From CAJXQU01 sp965223825 (lineage in GTDB: Bacteria; Pseudomonadota; Gammaproteobacteria; CAJXQU01), in the NCBI GenBank assembly GCA_965223825.1, contig OZ245018.1:2170001-2234000 (forward strand): a stretch of 64,000 nt of DNA, written 5' to 3'. A program made the translations under genes and the position numbers. Below the pieces are notes generated by a model that was not told the DNA's origin, searched no databases, and saw only the letters and a program-made list of their open reading frames with translations. Below, piece after piece: positions 44,585-53,208 of the stretch; position 1 is the first letter of the stretch, and each line of letters starts with the position of its first letter.

Positions 44585-45451
44585 TTAATTCTGCAATTTG
44601 TAGGCGACGACTTTATTCTGCATCATCATCGGGATGTAGATCAGCTTCTCTTTTGCATTCCAAGCCATATCTGCCGAACCTTGTTCTAGATCGAGCAGTT
44701 GGATTTTTCCACCGTTTCGGGTGACTTGTAGCAAGCCACCTGCCATCCAATCTGTAATGAGCACAGTGTCGTCATTGATTGGCATAAGCCCGTCTATATT
44801 GCCGACTGAATCGGTTCCGGCATAATCGCTGATTGATTGATCGTTAAGATTGATCAATTTAATTCGCCCAGGAATTTCAGTTTCAAAACCATTCGTCATT
44901 TTCCCCCACGATCCAAGATAAAGTGTGTCTCCAACGGCGAATAATCCATTAGGATTTTCTAGTTCATCTCCTTCAATCCATAATTCAATTGTTTCTCCCG
45001 TTAGACGATATATACGATTTTCTGTTAGATCGCTCACATAAACACGCCCTTCAGAATCAGCCGTGACGTCATTTAAGAATATTGCGCCGTCTGCAGGAAA
45101 TTCTGCGGAATGTTGGCCTGTCGCAAGGTCAACCCGAACAAGTTTATCCACATCAGCGATATAAAGCTGATCACCAACGATGGCCATGCCTTTTGGGGCA
45201 TTAAAACCTTCTGACCAATGTAACGTGTCAACTTGACCGTCCATATTCAACCGGGTAATAAAACCAAGTCCATTCTTTTCGTTAGGCTCACCATTTATAT
45301 TCGCGACATAAAGGAACTGATTCGCCTCATCAAAAAGCACAGACTCAGGCATATTAAGCACCGCTTGGCTTTCCCAGACCTTAACAGGATCTTGACTTGC
45401 TGATGTGCAACCCGCGATCAGTAATAAGCTTAATAAGATTAATTTTTTCAT
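44585..45451 (-). CDS. SMP-30/NHL-like beta-propeller lipoprotein
   Basis: A 288-residue protein with a lipoprotein signal (MKKLILLSLLLIAGC, Cys15). A six-bladed propeller follows (for example EGFNAPKGMAIVGDQLYIAD, LNDVTADSEGRVYVSDLTEN, ENPNGLFAVGDTLYLGSWG), similar to SMP-30/gluconolactonase and NHL proteins. Catalytic lactonase cannot be claimed without the full set of metal ligands, although Glu, Asn and Asp residues of the right type occur. It is the last gene of the operon with the PQQ dehydrogenase, 31 bp after the cytochrome. It could hydrolyse a lactone or bind a product in the periplasm. Confidence 0.7.
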   Translation of the reverse strand: MKKLILLSLLLIAGCTSASQDPVKVWESQAVLNMPESVLFDEANQFLYVANINGEPNEKNGLGFITRLNMDGQVDTLHWSEGFNAPKGMAIVGDQLYIADVDKLVRVDLATGQHSAEFPADGAIFLNDVTADSEGRVYVSDLTENRIYRLTGETIELWIEGDELENPNGLFAVGDTLYLGSWGKMTNGFETEIPGRIKLINLNDQSISDYAGTDSVGNIDGLMPINDDTVLITDWMAGGLLQVTRNGGKIQLLDLEQGSADMAWNAKEKLIYIPMMMQNKVVAYKLQN

Positions 45452-45482
45452 AAAATATTCCTTTTATTATTGTATTTAACGT

Positions 45483-45869
45483 TTAACGGCGATCGTCATC
45501 TTCTTCATCAGCCATTTTGGCATCCGATGTTTTTATCCGATCAGCTTCGTACCGTAGATACTTGATCATTGCCCAGATCTCTTCATCTGAGAACACGCCA
45601 CCAAAAGCGCCCATCTGCGTTCCTGCTCGGCCATCATGGATAATGTCGAACATAAACTGATCGGAATTTGCACCGCCAGGTGCCCATGCCCCTCTGACTA
45701 ACGTTGGACACTTTCCGCCAATACCTCTTGAGTTATGACATTGCTGACAGGTGCGGCCAAATAACTCCTGCCCATTTTCAATACTTAACTCTTTTTCATC
45801 TTCTGTTGCGAAGCACAAGGTTGAAATGAAGAGTAAACCCACCAACCCAAATGATTTAATTAATTTCAT
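45483..45869 (-). CDS. Periplasmic class I cytochrome c
   Basis: A 128-residue protein with a signal peptide (MKLIKSFGLVGLLFISTLCFA) and one haem site CQQCHNSRG, then a Met-rich ligand region (GTQMGAFGGVFSDEEIWAMI). The C-terminal tail is acidic. It lies 31 bp before the SMP-30-like gene and 37 bp after the binding-protein gene in the quinoprotein operon. It is the likely electron acceptor of the PQQ dehydrogenase, passing electrons to the terminal oxidase. The class of the partner is inferred from position. Confidence 0.88.
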   Translation of the reverse strand: MKLIKSFGLVGLLFISTLCFATEDEKELSIENGQELFGRTCQQCHNSRGIGGKCPTLVRGAWAPGGANSDQFMFDIIHDGRAGTQMGAFGGVFSDEEIWAMIKYLRYEADRIKTSDAKMADEEDDDRR

Positions 45870-45906
45870 TTATATACCCTTTGATCACTTGCTCAATAAA
45901 AAATAA

Positions 45907-46689
45907 TTAGAATTGAACAAGACCATTATTTTCAGCAATACCTACGAGAACACCTTCTTGCGTTAATGTCTGTATCGCAGCATTGATTTTTTCATTTAGC
46001 ACGTTCGTTTGTGATTTTATTGCGATAGAAATCTTCCAACTCATTGGATCAGGCTTGTCTAGGTTACTGATCAGTTCGTTGTTAATATTTAATCCGTCAG
46101 CTTCATTAACCAACGCTGGTGACCAGATCAACGCCACGTCGATCGCATCTTCATCCAATGCTTTCAACAGTGTTTTATTTGAAGCGTATGGTTTTCGATT
46201 GAGCTTGTTATGTAGAAGTAAAAGATCGGCTGGCGTCGCACTACTTGCACCAAAACGTAACGAGTTAACTCGCATTGCAGAAATTGACTCTGACCGTGAT
46301 ATTTTCGATACGGCAACATAACCAACAACAAGATAAGGATCCGTCGTCGCGATTGCATTTTCCTTTAATTCAGAAAGCATATCTGCTTCGATAGGTACGC
46401 CCATAAATGCATCACACGCACCACTTTTAAACGATTGCTTGATCGCACGTGTTAATCCACCTCGCAACGGTACATCAACCCAATTCATGCTTAATTTTAA
46501 TTGCATTTTCTTGGCAATTTCTTGTGCAACCAATTCATCAATATTTTGTTTATTATCTGACCGTGACGAGAATGGAATATTATCCGAGTCCAAGCACATC
46601 GTGATCGTATCTGTATTTTCTTCAGCGTTAGCGTTTAATGAAAATATGCTCATAAAACACAGCATAAAAAGCCATTTAGATTTCCGCAT
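45907..46689 (-). CDS. MoxJ/XoxJ-like periplasmic binding protein of quinoprotein systems
   Basis: A 260-residue protein starting MRKSKWLFMLCFMSIFSLNA, a signal peptide. The mature part is a family 3 solute-binding fold (TITMCLDSDNIPFSSRSD, GACDAFMGVP, ALDEDAIDVALIWSPA). This fits the group annotated as quinoprotein-dehydrogenase-associated binding proteins (MoxJ/XoxJ), thought to help assemble or activate the dehydrogenase. A longer frame opens 23 codons upstream, but AAAGGA precedes the chosen ATG. It lies between the PQQ dehydrogenase and its cytochrome, the standard order. No ABC transporter partner is present, which also fits. Confidence 0.85.
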   Translation of the reverse strand: MRKSKWLFMLCFMSIFSLNANAEENTDTITMCLDSDNIPFSSRSDNKQNIDELVAQEIAKKMQLKLSMNWVDVPLRGGLTRAIKQSFKSGACDAFMGVPIEADMLSELKENAIATTDPYLVVGYVAVSKISRSESISAMRVNSLRFGASSATPADLLLLHNKLNRKPYASNKTLLKALDEDAIDVALIWSPALVNEADGLNINNELISNLDKPDPMSWKISIAIKSQTNVLNEKINAAIQTLTQEGVLVGIAENNGLVQF

Positions 46690-46709
46690 AATTAATTCCT
46701 TTAAAGGGT

Positions 46710-46746
46710 GCGGCGATACACGATAATAATGCGCTTGCATCGCCGC
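46710..46746 (-). promoter_or_regulatory. mRNA hairpin between dehydrogenase and MoxJ-like genes
   Basis: An 8-bp GC-rich stem (GCGGCGAT/ATCGCCGC) with a 21-base loop lies between the stop of the dehydrogenase and the next start. There is no T run. It may stabilise the dehydrogenase mRNA and lower downstream expression, a common way to set unequal protein amounts. Confidence 0.5.
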
Positions 46747-46761
46747 TTTCCTTATCAATAA

Positions 46762-48534
46762 TTAGTCAGAAAGGCCAAAGACCATCATACCGCCACCACG
46801 GTTTTGGTGTTTGAACAAATCCCCATAGAGCAACGGCCATAAGCTACCGCCACCAGGGCCGTATACAATTGCGACAACCTGTTTGCCATCAACATTAAAC
46901 GTCGTTGGGTTACCGTGAATACCGGTACCAACATTAAATCGCCATAACGTTTCACCGGTATCATCGGACAACGCCATAAACTGTCCTTCTGCATCGCCAG
47001 TGAATACAACACCACCTTCTGTTGCAAGCAAACCACTGGTTGCCGGTGTACTTTGAGGTCGCGTCCACGCCAATTCACCCGTCGTTGCATCAAATGCTTT
47101 TACACCACCGGTATAGGCATTTGCACGTAAGACTTTTGAATTAAGGTACCACTCGCCTTTTTTCCACTTTTGCTCTTTTGCTTGAATATCCATTGAACTA
47201 TCAATGAAAGGAACATAAAGGAGTTTTGTTTTTGGACTGTAAGCAGCAGGGTGCCACTCTTTACCACCATCAAGAATAGGCGCGATATCCATCGTTACTT
47301 TATCGTAACCCGGTACTTTGTCAGGGTTGACGATAGGACGGCAGTTTTCACTAAACCCTTTCACCCAGTTAACACGCGCAATTGGAATAACCCAATTACA
47401 TGTTCCTTTAACCCGATCAATTGAATAAAGATGGCCATTCCTATCAGCGTGAAGCCAGACCTTACGATCCATCTGATCAGTGATAACGATGGATTCATTG
47501 TTACCGTCATAATCCCAAGCATCGTTCGGCGTGTATTGGAAATGAAATTTAATTTTTCCAGTTTCCGGATCTAATGCCAGTGTGGAATTACTGTAAAGAT
47601 TGTCACCTTTTCTTGCACTAACATCGAAATCAGGCGTTGGATTACCAATACCCCAAAGCAACGTGTCTGTTTCTTTATCGTATGTGCCCGTTAACCAAGC
47701 CGTTGCACCACCAGTTTGCCAAGAATCATTTGCCCAGGTTTTCGCAGCAGGATCATCAGCACTGGTAGGACGACCAAATGTTTGCCAGATTACATCACCT
47801 GTTTCAGGATCGAGCGCTGTTATTTTGCCAGCATTTGCACCAACATCACTTCCTGAGTTACCAACGATCACTTTGCCTTTTACGACTAAAGGTGCGCTGG
47901 TATAAATTTCACCTGTTGTGTAATCACCAAGTTTTACATCCCATATTTTTTTACCGCTCCAGCTATCCAGTGCGACCACATGAGAATCCAACGTTGCCAT
48001 ATAGACTTTGTCTTGATAAATAGCGACACCACGATTTACGGCCTCGCAACATAATCTCGGGCCAATATCGCCTGGTAATGGATGCTCATATTTCCAGAAC
48101 ATATATCCGGTTTTTCCATCAACGGCGAAAACCTTATTTTGACTGGCCGTTACATAAATAACACCATTGATTGAAAGCGCCTGACTGTCTTGTGCATCTG
48201 TCACCCCGAATGACATATTCCACAAAGGCACCAAGTTTTTTACATTTTCCTGATTAACTTGTCGTAATTGGCTAAAGCGAGTTCCTTGATAATCTTTACC
48301 ATAATTCAGCCAGTTATTAGCATCCTTATCAGCATTCATCAACATGTCATCGCTGACGTAGTTAGGCCGCCATTTAAAACCGGCTTCTAACACATTAACC
48401 CCTAACGGGGGTTCTTCTACCGGTGCTTCTTCTTCAGCAGAAACTGAATGTGCCAGTGCGCAGCTTAATAAACCGACCGTTAAATATTTTGAAATATTTG
48501 TAAGGTGGGAAGTTGGATTTCGTAAACCTTTCAT
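46762..48534 (-). CDS. PQQ-dependent alcohol dehydrogenase, lanthanide-type (XoxF/ExaF-like)
   Basis: A 590-residue periplasmic quinoprotein with a signal peptide (about residues 1-33, ending SVSA). It has an eight-bladed propeller, the vicinal disulfide Cys162-Cys163 (RLCCEAVNRG), the PQQ-stacking Trp280 (GGATAW), the metal ligand Asn298 (GIGNPTPDF) and the catalytic Asp341 in AWDYDGNNE. The extra Asp343 is the lanthanide-specific residue known from XoxF, ExaF and PedH. At the usual Glu ligand site (E177 in MxaF) I read Asp230 (GNSGSDVG), an unusual change. It heads an operon with a MoxJ-like protein and a cytochrome c. A sigma-54 promoter lies about 110 bp upstream. Substrate (methanol, ethanol or a diol) cannot be fixed from sequence. 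Confidence 0.88.
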   Translation of the reverse strand: MKGLRNPTSHLTNISKYLTVGLLSCALAHSVSAEEEAPVEEPPLGVNVLEAGFKWRPNYVSDDMLMNADKDANNWLNYGKDYQGTRFSQLRQVNQENVKNLVPLWNMSFGVTDAQDSQALSINGVIYVTASQNKVFAVDGKTGYMFWKYEHPLPGDIGPRLCCEAVNRGVAIYQDKVYMATLDSHVVALDSWSGKKIWDVKLGDYTTGEIYTSAPLVVKGKVIVGNSGSDVGANAGKITALDPETGDVIWQTFGRPTSADDPAAKTWANDSWQTGGATAWLTGTYDKETDTLLWGIGNPTPDFDVSARKGDNLYSNSTLALDPETGKIKFHFQYTPNDAWDYDGNNESIVITDQMDRKVWLHADRNGHLYSIDRVKGTCNWVIPIARVNWVKGFSENCRPIVNPDKVPGYDKVTMDIAPILDGGKEWHPAAYSPKTKLLYVPFIDSSMDIQAKEQKWKKGEWYLNSKVLRANAYTGGVKAFDATTGELAWTRPQSTPATSGLLATEGGVVFTGDAEGQFMALSDDTGETLWRFNVGTGIHGNPTTFNVDGKQVVAIVYGPGGGSLWPLLYGDLFKHQNRGGGMMVFGLSD

Positions 48535-48644
48535 TAGTGGATCTCCTCCGCGTTAAAGAGTGATAAGCATATTTATTAAAATGACGTTTTCAGCCTATCT
48601 CTGTACAAACAAACCATAACTTTCATTACGATCACTACATTTAT

Positions 48645-48660
48645 GGCAATTCACATGCCA
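48645..48660 (-). promoter_or_regulatory. Sigma-54 (-24/-12) promoter of the first quinoprotein operon
   Basis: On the minus strand TGGCATGTGAATTGCC has GG and GC with the correct 10-base interval and fits TGGCACG-N4-TTGCW at most positions. Transcription would start near 48633, about 100 nt before the ATG at 48534. Confidence 0.72.
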
Positions 48661-48713
48661 TCAATAAACACTTGTTTTTTATTAACTTTATTAAGCATTT
48701 ATTTTTATTACAC

Positions 48714-48747
48714 GTGACACTTGTTACGAATAACCACCACATGTCAC
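48714..48747. promoter_or_regulatory. Candidate upstream activator site
   Basis: An inverted repeat GTGACA (48714-48719) and TGTCAC (48742-48747) with 22 bp between lies 54-102 bp upstream of the -24 element, the usual place for an enhancer-binding protein. AcoR is the only such activator in the window. Symmetry and position only. The whole gap 48535-48836 holds this site and the promoter, no gene. Confidence 0.35.
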
Positions 48748-48836
48748 AACATTAATAATATCCAGAGCCGTTTCTGGGTTTCATGCTCAATGACAGAAAC
48801 GGCTTGAATATTGAAAATGACGTAAAGCCGATGCGC

Positions 48837-49832
48837 TTAGATATCATCCAAAATTTCTTGAACCTTTTGGTTATATCGTGTTTCATCGATCAGCCCTTTT
48901 TCATAAATATTTTTAAGTCGGCTTAAGCGTGATTCAACAGAATTGCTCACAGCACTACTCGTTGAAGGATCGGGCGTTGACGCGGCTTGTTTTTCATCTA
49001 ATCGACGCTCCAATGTCTCCACTTTCTGCTCTAACGTTTGGTAACTTTTATCATCTGCTTGCACACTTGCAGCACCCGGTGTTGATTCTGGCTTTTTAGG
49101 TTCTGCATAAGCTGCTAACGCTTGATCAACATTAATTTGCAACCAATCATTTCGTATTCCTTTATCCGATTCATATAAAGACTGGTTTGTATCCGTTAAA
49201 TAGCTAAACGAAGGTTTAAGGCTTTTATTTCGGTTACCTACGTTTAAACGAAAACTGTCGAGCTTGGCGCGATCCACCTTTTCAGACACATCTGAATAAC
49301 CACCACGCATTCGGTATTTTTGCGCAAGATCCACTCGAAACTCACCAATAATTAAATTGAGTACGCCATCCTTATAAAAAACTCGACCAGTCGTCGTTGA
49401 TGACGATTTTCCGATCGTCTTTGGGTGGCTGTCAGTCACTGAAAAAATAACATCCTGATTCGCTTTCGCCGTTGCAAATGCACGCCCAAGATGACGGCTT
49501 AATTTTAACAATTCATTTCGTGTGAACATCTCACTGGAATATTCATCTTCTGATTCAAAAATACTTAAATCAAAGAAGCCCGCCTCCTCTTCTTGTATAC
49601 GAATATTTTTAAGTAATGAATAGATTTTATTCGCGTCGAGATCCTGCGGATGATCATTAGTCGCATTTTTTACATCTTCAACAGCAATATAATCCGCGGC
49701 TTCGCTCCAGATAATCATCTCTTTGGCAAATGCGTTTTGTGTACTGATGAGCAATAAAAATAAACTTATGATGAATATGAATTGTTGACTGTAATTATGT
49801 CTATCCAGAAATATTTCTTTTGCTATTTTCAT
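48837..49832 (-). CDS. Exported protein with a C-terminal SHOCT-like segment
   Basis: A 331-residue protein starting MKIAKEIFLDRHNYSQQ. It has an unusually placed signal segment (FIFIISLFLLLISTQNAFA) after a polar leader. The mature part has an alpha/beta region (SVTDSHPKTIGKSSSTTTGR). A linker with coiled coil follows, then a SHOCT-like end (SRLSRLKNIYEKGLIDETRY). I do not recognise the family of the main domain. A start 14 codons upstream is possible. It lies between the aco terminator and the quinoprotein promoter, same strand, so it is probably its own unit. Function unknown. Confidence 0.6.
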   Translation of the reverse strand: MKIAKEIFLDRHNYSQQFIFIISLFLLLISTQNAFAKEMIIWSEAADYIAVEDVKNATNDHPQDLDANKIYSLLKNIRIQEEEAGFFDLSIFESEDEYSSEMFTRNELLKLSRHLGRAFATAKANQDVIFSVTDSHPKTIGKSSSTTTGRVFYKDGVLNLIIGEFRVDLAQKYRMRGGYSDVSEKVDRAKLDSFRLNVGNRNKSLKPSFSYLTDTNQSLYESDKGIRNDWLQINVDQALAAYAEPKKPESTPGAASVQADDKSYQTLEQKVETLERRLDEKQAASTPDPSTSSAVSNSVESRLSRLKNIYEKGLIDETRYNQKVQEILDDI

Positions 49833-49855
49833 GTCGTAATACCTTTTTTTGTAAT

Positions 49856-49887
49856 TATAAAAAAACACCCGCACATAATGGCGGGTG
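49856..49887 (-). terminator. Rho-independent terminator of the aco operon
   Basis: A 7-bp GC-rich stem CACCCGC/GCGGGTG (49866-49872 with 49881-49887) is followed on the minus strand by a T run (A run 49857-49865 on plus). It lies after acoC, so it closes acoXABC and separates it from the SHOCT-like gene. Confidence 0.78.
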
Positions 49888-49960
49888 AAGGACAGTCTAC
49901 ACAGTAATATGAAGAAGCTTTTTTGGTTTAAATATCATCGACAGAACTGCATTAAAAACA

Positions 49961-51088
49961 TCATGCAGTAACCTGTTTTGTGATGACATCATTCACCTGG
50001 GATGACGCTTCAAGATGCGACATATGACCACTTGAATCAATGATCAACGTGTCCACCGTATCAGCCCATTTCTCGGCATGACTCACCGGAATTATTTTGT
50101 CATGTGCACCCCAGATAACACTTATTTTATCTGCGTGTGCTTTGAGGATGTCATCATATAATTGGTATTGCTTTCCATCTTTTAGAAAAGATCCACTAAT
50201 TACATTTAACGCATTTTCAACTCCATCTAATCGCTTGTATTGCAAAATGCCATTGATCAGCTGACGGTTAACTAATTCAGCATCCGCAAACAATAATTGC
50301 AATACCGGCTTGATTGATTTACGTGTATTACACTCAATAAACCCTGAAATGTAATCCATGTTGATCTCAGTACCTAAACCCGCAGGGCTCACAAGTGTTG
50401 CACTACTCACACGATCCGCATTGGTTGAGAGCATTTGCAAAATAACCGCGCCCGCCATTGAATGACCGACAAGGTGCGCTTGTTTAATATCAAGGTTATC
50501 CAACATGCCGATCATTTGATCTGCAATGGTCGCTAACGATCCATCACCAACTTGTTTTGATGACTGACCATGTCCAGGCAGATCAACTGCGATCACACGT
50601 GCACCTGCTTTCGCAACAAGATCGTCTTGATTAAATAACCAGTTCCCTAAATCGCCACCAAAGCCGTGTAATAAAAGAATCGTTTGATCCCCTTCTCCTT
50701 TGCTCACATAGCGTAGGTTTGTACCGTTTACTTCCGTGTATTCATTTAAGTTTTCTGCTTCTTCATCGTCATCTTCTGGCGGTACAAAATCAGCCAGAAA
50801 TTTTTCAATGAATTGATCAACATCTGCATCAGAAACACTCTCATCCGCGACAACGGCGAGTAATGCACCAACGGGATAAACGGTATCTTCTTCGGCGACT
50901 TTTTTTCTAAGTACACCGGACATAGATGCTTCTACAGCACTTGCTATTTTTTCTGTTTCTACTTCGGCTAATTCATCACCTTTATTGAAGTCATTACCTT
51001 CTTCTATTAACCACGTGACAAATTTTCCTTCTTTCATCGACAAGCCCCACTTCGGCATCGTCAATGCAATGATGTTTTCCTGTGACAT
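49961..51088 (-). CDS. acoC: AcoC, acetoin dehydrogenase E2 (lipoyl domain plus alpha/beta-hydrolase fold)
   Basis: A 375-residue protein. Residues 1-80 are a lipoyl domain with the lipoylated Lys47 in VETEKIAS. An acidic linker (about 102-117) leads to an alpha/beta-hydrolase-fold domain (LLLHGFGGDLGNW, nucleophile GHSMAG with Ser210, late His in SSGHMSH). This layout, not the usual E2 acyltransferase domain, is known for AcoC of several proteobacteria. It receives the acetyl group from the E1 AcoAB and passes it to CoA. It follows acoB by 31 bp and ends the operon. It needs lipoate; lipA lies about 11 kb away in the same window. Confidence 0.93.
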   Translation of the reverse strand: MSQENIIALTMPKWGLSMKEGKFVTWLIEEGNDFNKGDELAEVETEKIASAVEASMSGVLRKKVAEEDTVYPVGALLAVVADESVSDADVDQFIEKFLADFVPPEDDDEEAENLNEYTEVNGTNLRYVSKGEGDQTILLLHGFGGDLGNWLFNQDDLVAKAGARVIAVDLPGHGQSSKQVGDGSLATIADQMIGMLDNLDIKQAHLVGHSMAGAVILQMLSTNADRVSSATLVSPAGLGTEINMDYISGFIECNTRKSIKPVLQLLFADAELVNRQLINGILQYKRLDGVENALNVISGSFLKDGKQYQLYDDILKAHADKISVIWGAHDKIIPVSHAEKWADTVDTLIIDSSGHMSHLEASSQVNDVITKQVTA

Positions 51089-51119
51089 AAAATATCCTCT
51101 TCTGTAATAAAACTATTAT

Positions 51120-52121
51120 TTAAGCAATCGAACGAATCGCTGCTTCAATTTCTTCAACGGAAGGGATGTAGGCGTTCTCTAATGCCTTCGCAAACGGTAC
51201 AGGTGTGTGTGGCGCTGTGATTGTTTTTACTGGTGCTTTGAGTGATGAAAATGCTTTCGTCACTGCTAGCTCAGCTACATCACTGGCCATACTGCAACGA
51301 GGTGTGGATTCATCGATCACCACCAAACGACCGGTGTTTTCGATACTTTCTAAAATACTCTCTTCATCGAACGGTGACGTTGTTCGTGGATCAATCACCT
51401 CACAATTAATACCTTCTTTCGCCAACTTGTCCGCCACTTCTGTTGCCAGTACGACCATGCGGCCAAACGCGACGATCGTGACGTCATCACCTTCACGTAC
51501 AAAATTCGCTTCACCGAATGGAATGGCATATGGCTCTTCTGGTACATCACCTTCCATTGTGTACATGGCTTTATGTTCGAGAAAGATCACTGGATCGTTA
51601 TCACGAATCGATTGGATCAACAGTCCCTTTGCATCGTAAGGCGATGCAGGTAGAACCACTTTTAAACCCGGAATATGTGTAAAAACGTTGTATAAACATT
51701 GTGAATGTTGCGCAGCGGCACTAAAACCCGCACCGTACATTGCTCGGATTACCACCGGTGTTTCTGCTTTACCGCCAAACATGTAGCGAAATTTTGCAGC
51801 TTGATTAAAAATCTGATCAAGACAGACACCGAGAAAATCAACGAACATAAGTTCTGCGATTGGACGCATTCCACAGGCTGCTGCGCCAACGGCTGCACCA
51901 ACATAGGCTGATTCTGTAATCGGCGTATCCATTACACGTTTACCGTGTTTTCCGTATAAACCTTTGGTCACACCGAGCACGCCGCCCCATGCATCTTCCT
52001 CACCGTCGCCACCCATGCCACCGACGATATCTTCACCCATCAGGATCACGTTCTCATCACGTGCCATCTCCTGATCCATTGCTTCATTAATTGCTTGTTG
52101 ATATGTAATTATTCTTGCCAT
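51120..52121 (-). CDS. acoB: AcoB, acetoin dehydrogenase E1 beta subunit
   Basis: A 333-residue transketolase-like protein starting MARIITYQQAINEAMDQEM. It contains MGEDIVGGMGG, TPITESAYVGAAVGAAACG and the C-terminal DPRTTSPFDEESI region of E1 beta. It pairs with AcoA to cleave acetoin with ThDP into acetaldehyde and a hydroxyethyl unit. A longer frame starts 33 codons upstream inside acoA, but AAGG precedes the chosen ATG and the family begins here. It starts 19 bp after acoA. No defects. Confidence 0.94.
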   Translation of the reverse strand: MARIITYQQAINEAMDQEMARDENVILMGEDIVGGMGGDGEEDAWGGVLGVTKGLYGKHGKRVMDTPITESAYVGAAVGAAACGMRPIAELMFVDFLGVCLDQIFNQAAKFRYMFGGKAETPVVIRAMYGAGFSAAAQHSQCLYNVFTHIPGLKVVLPASPYDAKGLLIQSIRDNDPVIFLEHKAMYTMEGDVPEEPYAIPFGEANFVREGDDVTIVAFGRMVVLATEVADKLAKEGINCEVIDPRTTSPFDEESILESIENTGRLVVIDESTPRCSMASDVAELAVTKAFSSLKAPVKTITAPHTPVPFAKALENAYIPSVEEIEAAIRSIA

Positions 52122-52140
52122 TGTTAGATACCTTGCTGAA

Positions 52141-53112
52141 TTAGTAGGAGATGTAGACGTCTTTATGCAATTCTTCCACAGCCGGTTCAGGTGCTGCTTC
52201 TGCTTGCTTGACGGACTCATCGATCAGGTCTGCAACTTCTTGATCAATCTGATCAAGTTCAGCATGCGTTAACTGATCAGCTTTCGTGACGCGCTCACGG
52301 AAAATCTTCAAGCAATCTTTTTCTTCACGAAGTTTTTTCACTTCTTCATCTGCTCGATACGTTTGTGCATCACCTTCAAAATGGCCGTAATAACGATTTA
52401 GTTTTACTTCCAACAAAGAGGGACCACCACCTGTTCGCGCGCGATTGATCACTTCTGCCGCCGCTTCATGTACAGCAAAAAAATCGTGCCCATCTGCCGT
52501 AACACCTGGCATACCAAAACCCGTAGCGCGATCAACAAAACTGTCACATGACACAGACCATTTCGATGACGTCGCTTCCGCATAACCGTTATTTTCTACA
52601 ACAAAAATAACCGGGAGATTCCAAACCGTTGCAAGGTTCATACTTTCCAATGTCGTGCCCTGGTTAGAGCCACCGTCACCAAAAAATGCAATCCCAACAC
52701 CGTCTGTTCCACGCAATTTATGCACAAGACCAGCACCACAAATTAACGGTGGTCCACCACCAACAATACCGTTCGCACCCAACATACCCTTCTCGAGATC
52801 CGCAATATGCATTGAGCCGCCTTTACCTTTACAGGTGCCAGTCGACTTACCATATATCTCCGCCATCATGCCGATGACATCCACGCCCTTGGCAATACAA
52901 TGTCCATGACCGCGATGCGTACTAGAGATACGATCTTGATCGGTTAAATGCATACAAATACCCGTAGCAGAAGCTTCTTCACCCGCGTACAAATGTACAA
53001 ACCCAGGGATCCCCCCTTTAGCAAACTCATCATGAACTCGTTCTTCAAAATCACGAATGGTTCGCATCATTCGGTACGCATCTAATAACTTTTCTTTACT
53101 TAGCGTCGTCAT
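52141..53112 (-). CDS. acoA: AcoA, ThDP-dependent acetoin dehydrogenase E1 alpha subunit
   Basis: A 323-residue protein with the ThDP motif GDGGSNQGTTLESMNLA ending in VVENNGYAEAT (GDG-x-NN). Earlier it has YAGEEASATGICMHLTDQD and STHRGHGHCIAKG, typical of E1 alpha. It binds ThDP and acetoin with AcoB in the cytoplasm. It is 96 bp after acoX and 19 bp before acoB. Distinction from pyruvate dehydrogenase alpha rests on the operon (acoX, hydrolase-fold acoC, acoR nearby). Confidence 0.94.
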   Translation of the reverse strand: MTTLSKEKLLDAYRMMRTIRDFEERVHDEFAKGGIPGFVHLYAGEEASATGICMHLTDQDRISSTHRGHGHCIAKGVDVIGMMAEIYGKSTGTCKGKGGSMHIADLEKGMLGANGIVGGGPPLICGAGLVHKLRGTDGVGIAFFGDGGSNQGTTLESMNLATVWNLPVIFVVENNGYAEATSSKWSVSCDSFVDRATGFGMPGVTADGHDFFAVHEAAAEVINRARTGGGPSLLEVKLNRYYGHFEGDAQTYRADEEVKKLREEKDCLKIFRERVTKADQLTHAELDQIDQEVADLIDESVKQAEAAPEPAVEELHKDVYISY

Positions 53113-53208
53113 TCAGTACTCCTCGTTTTCCACTTTTGTTTATAGTTTTATAACTTCTTACTGCCTAAACCTTCTTGCTTTTGATGACCAGACATAGCTT
53201 GAGTCTGG

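Noticed and set aside
44380..44724. 114-residue plus-strand open frame
   Set aside because: Its second half lies opposite the SMP-30-like lipoprotein gene and it covers the inverted repeat at 44499-44535. It is a shadow frame.
48837..48960. SHOCT-like end as proof of function
   Set aside because: SHOCT segments occur on many unrelated proteins and say little about the role of the exported protein.
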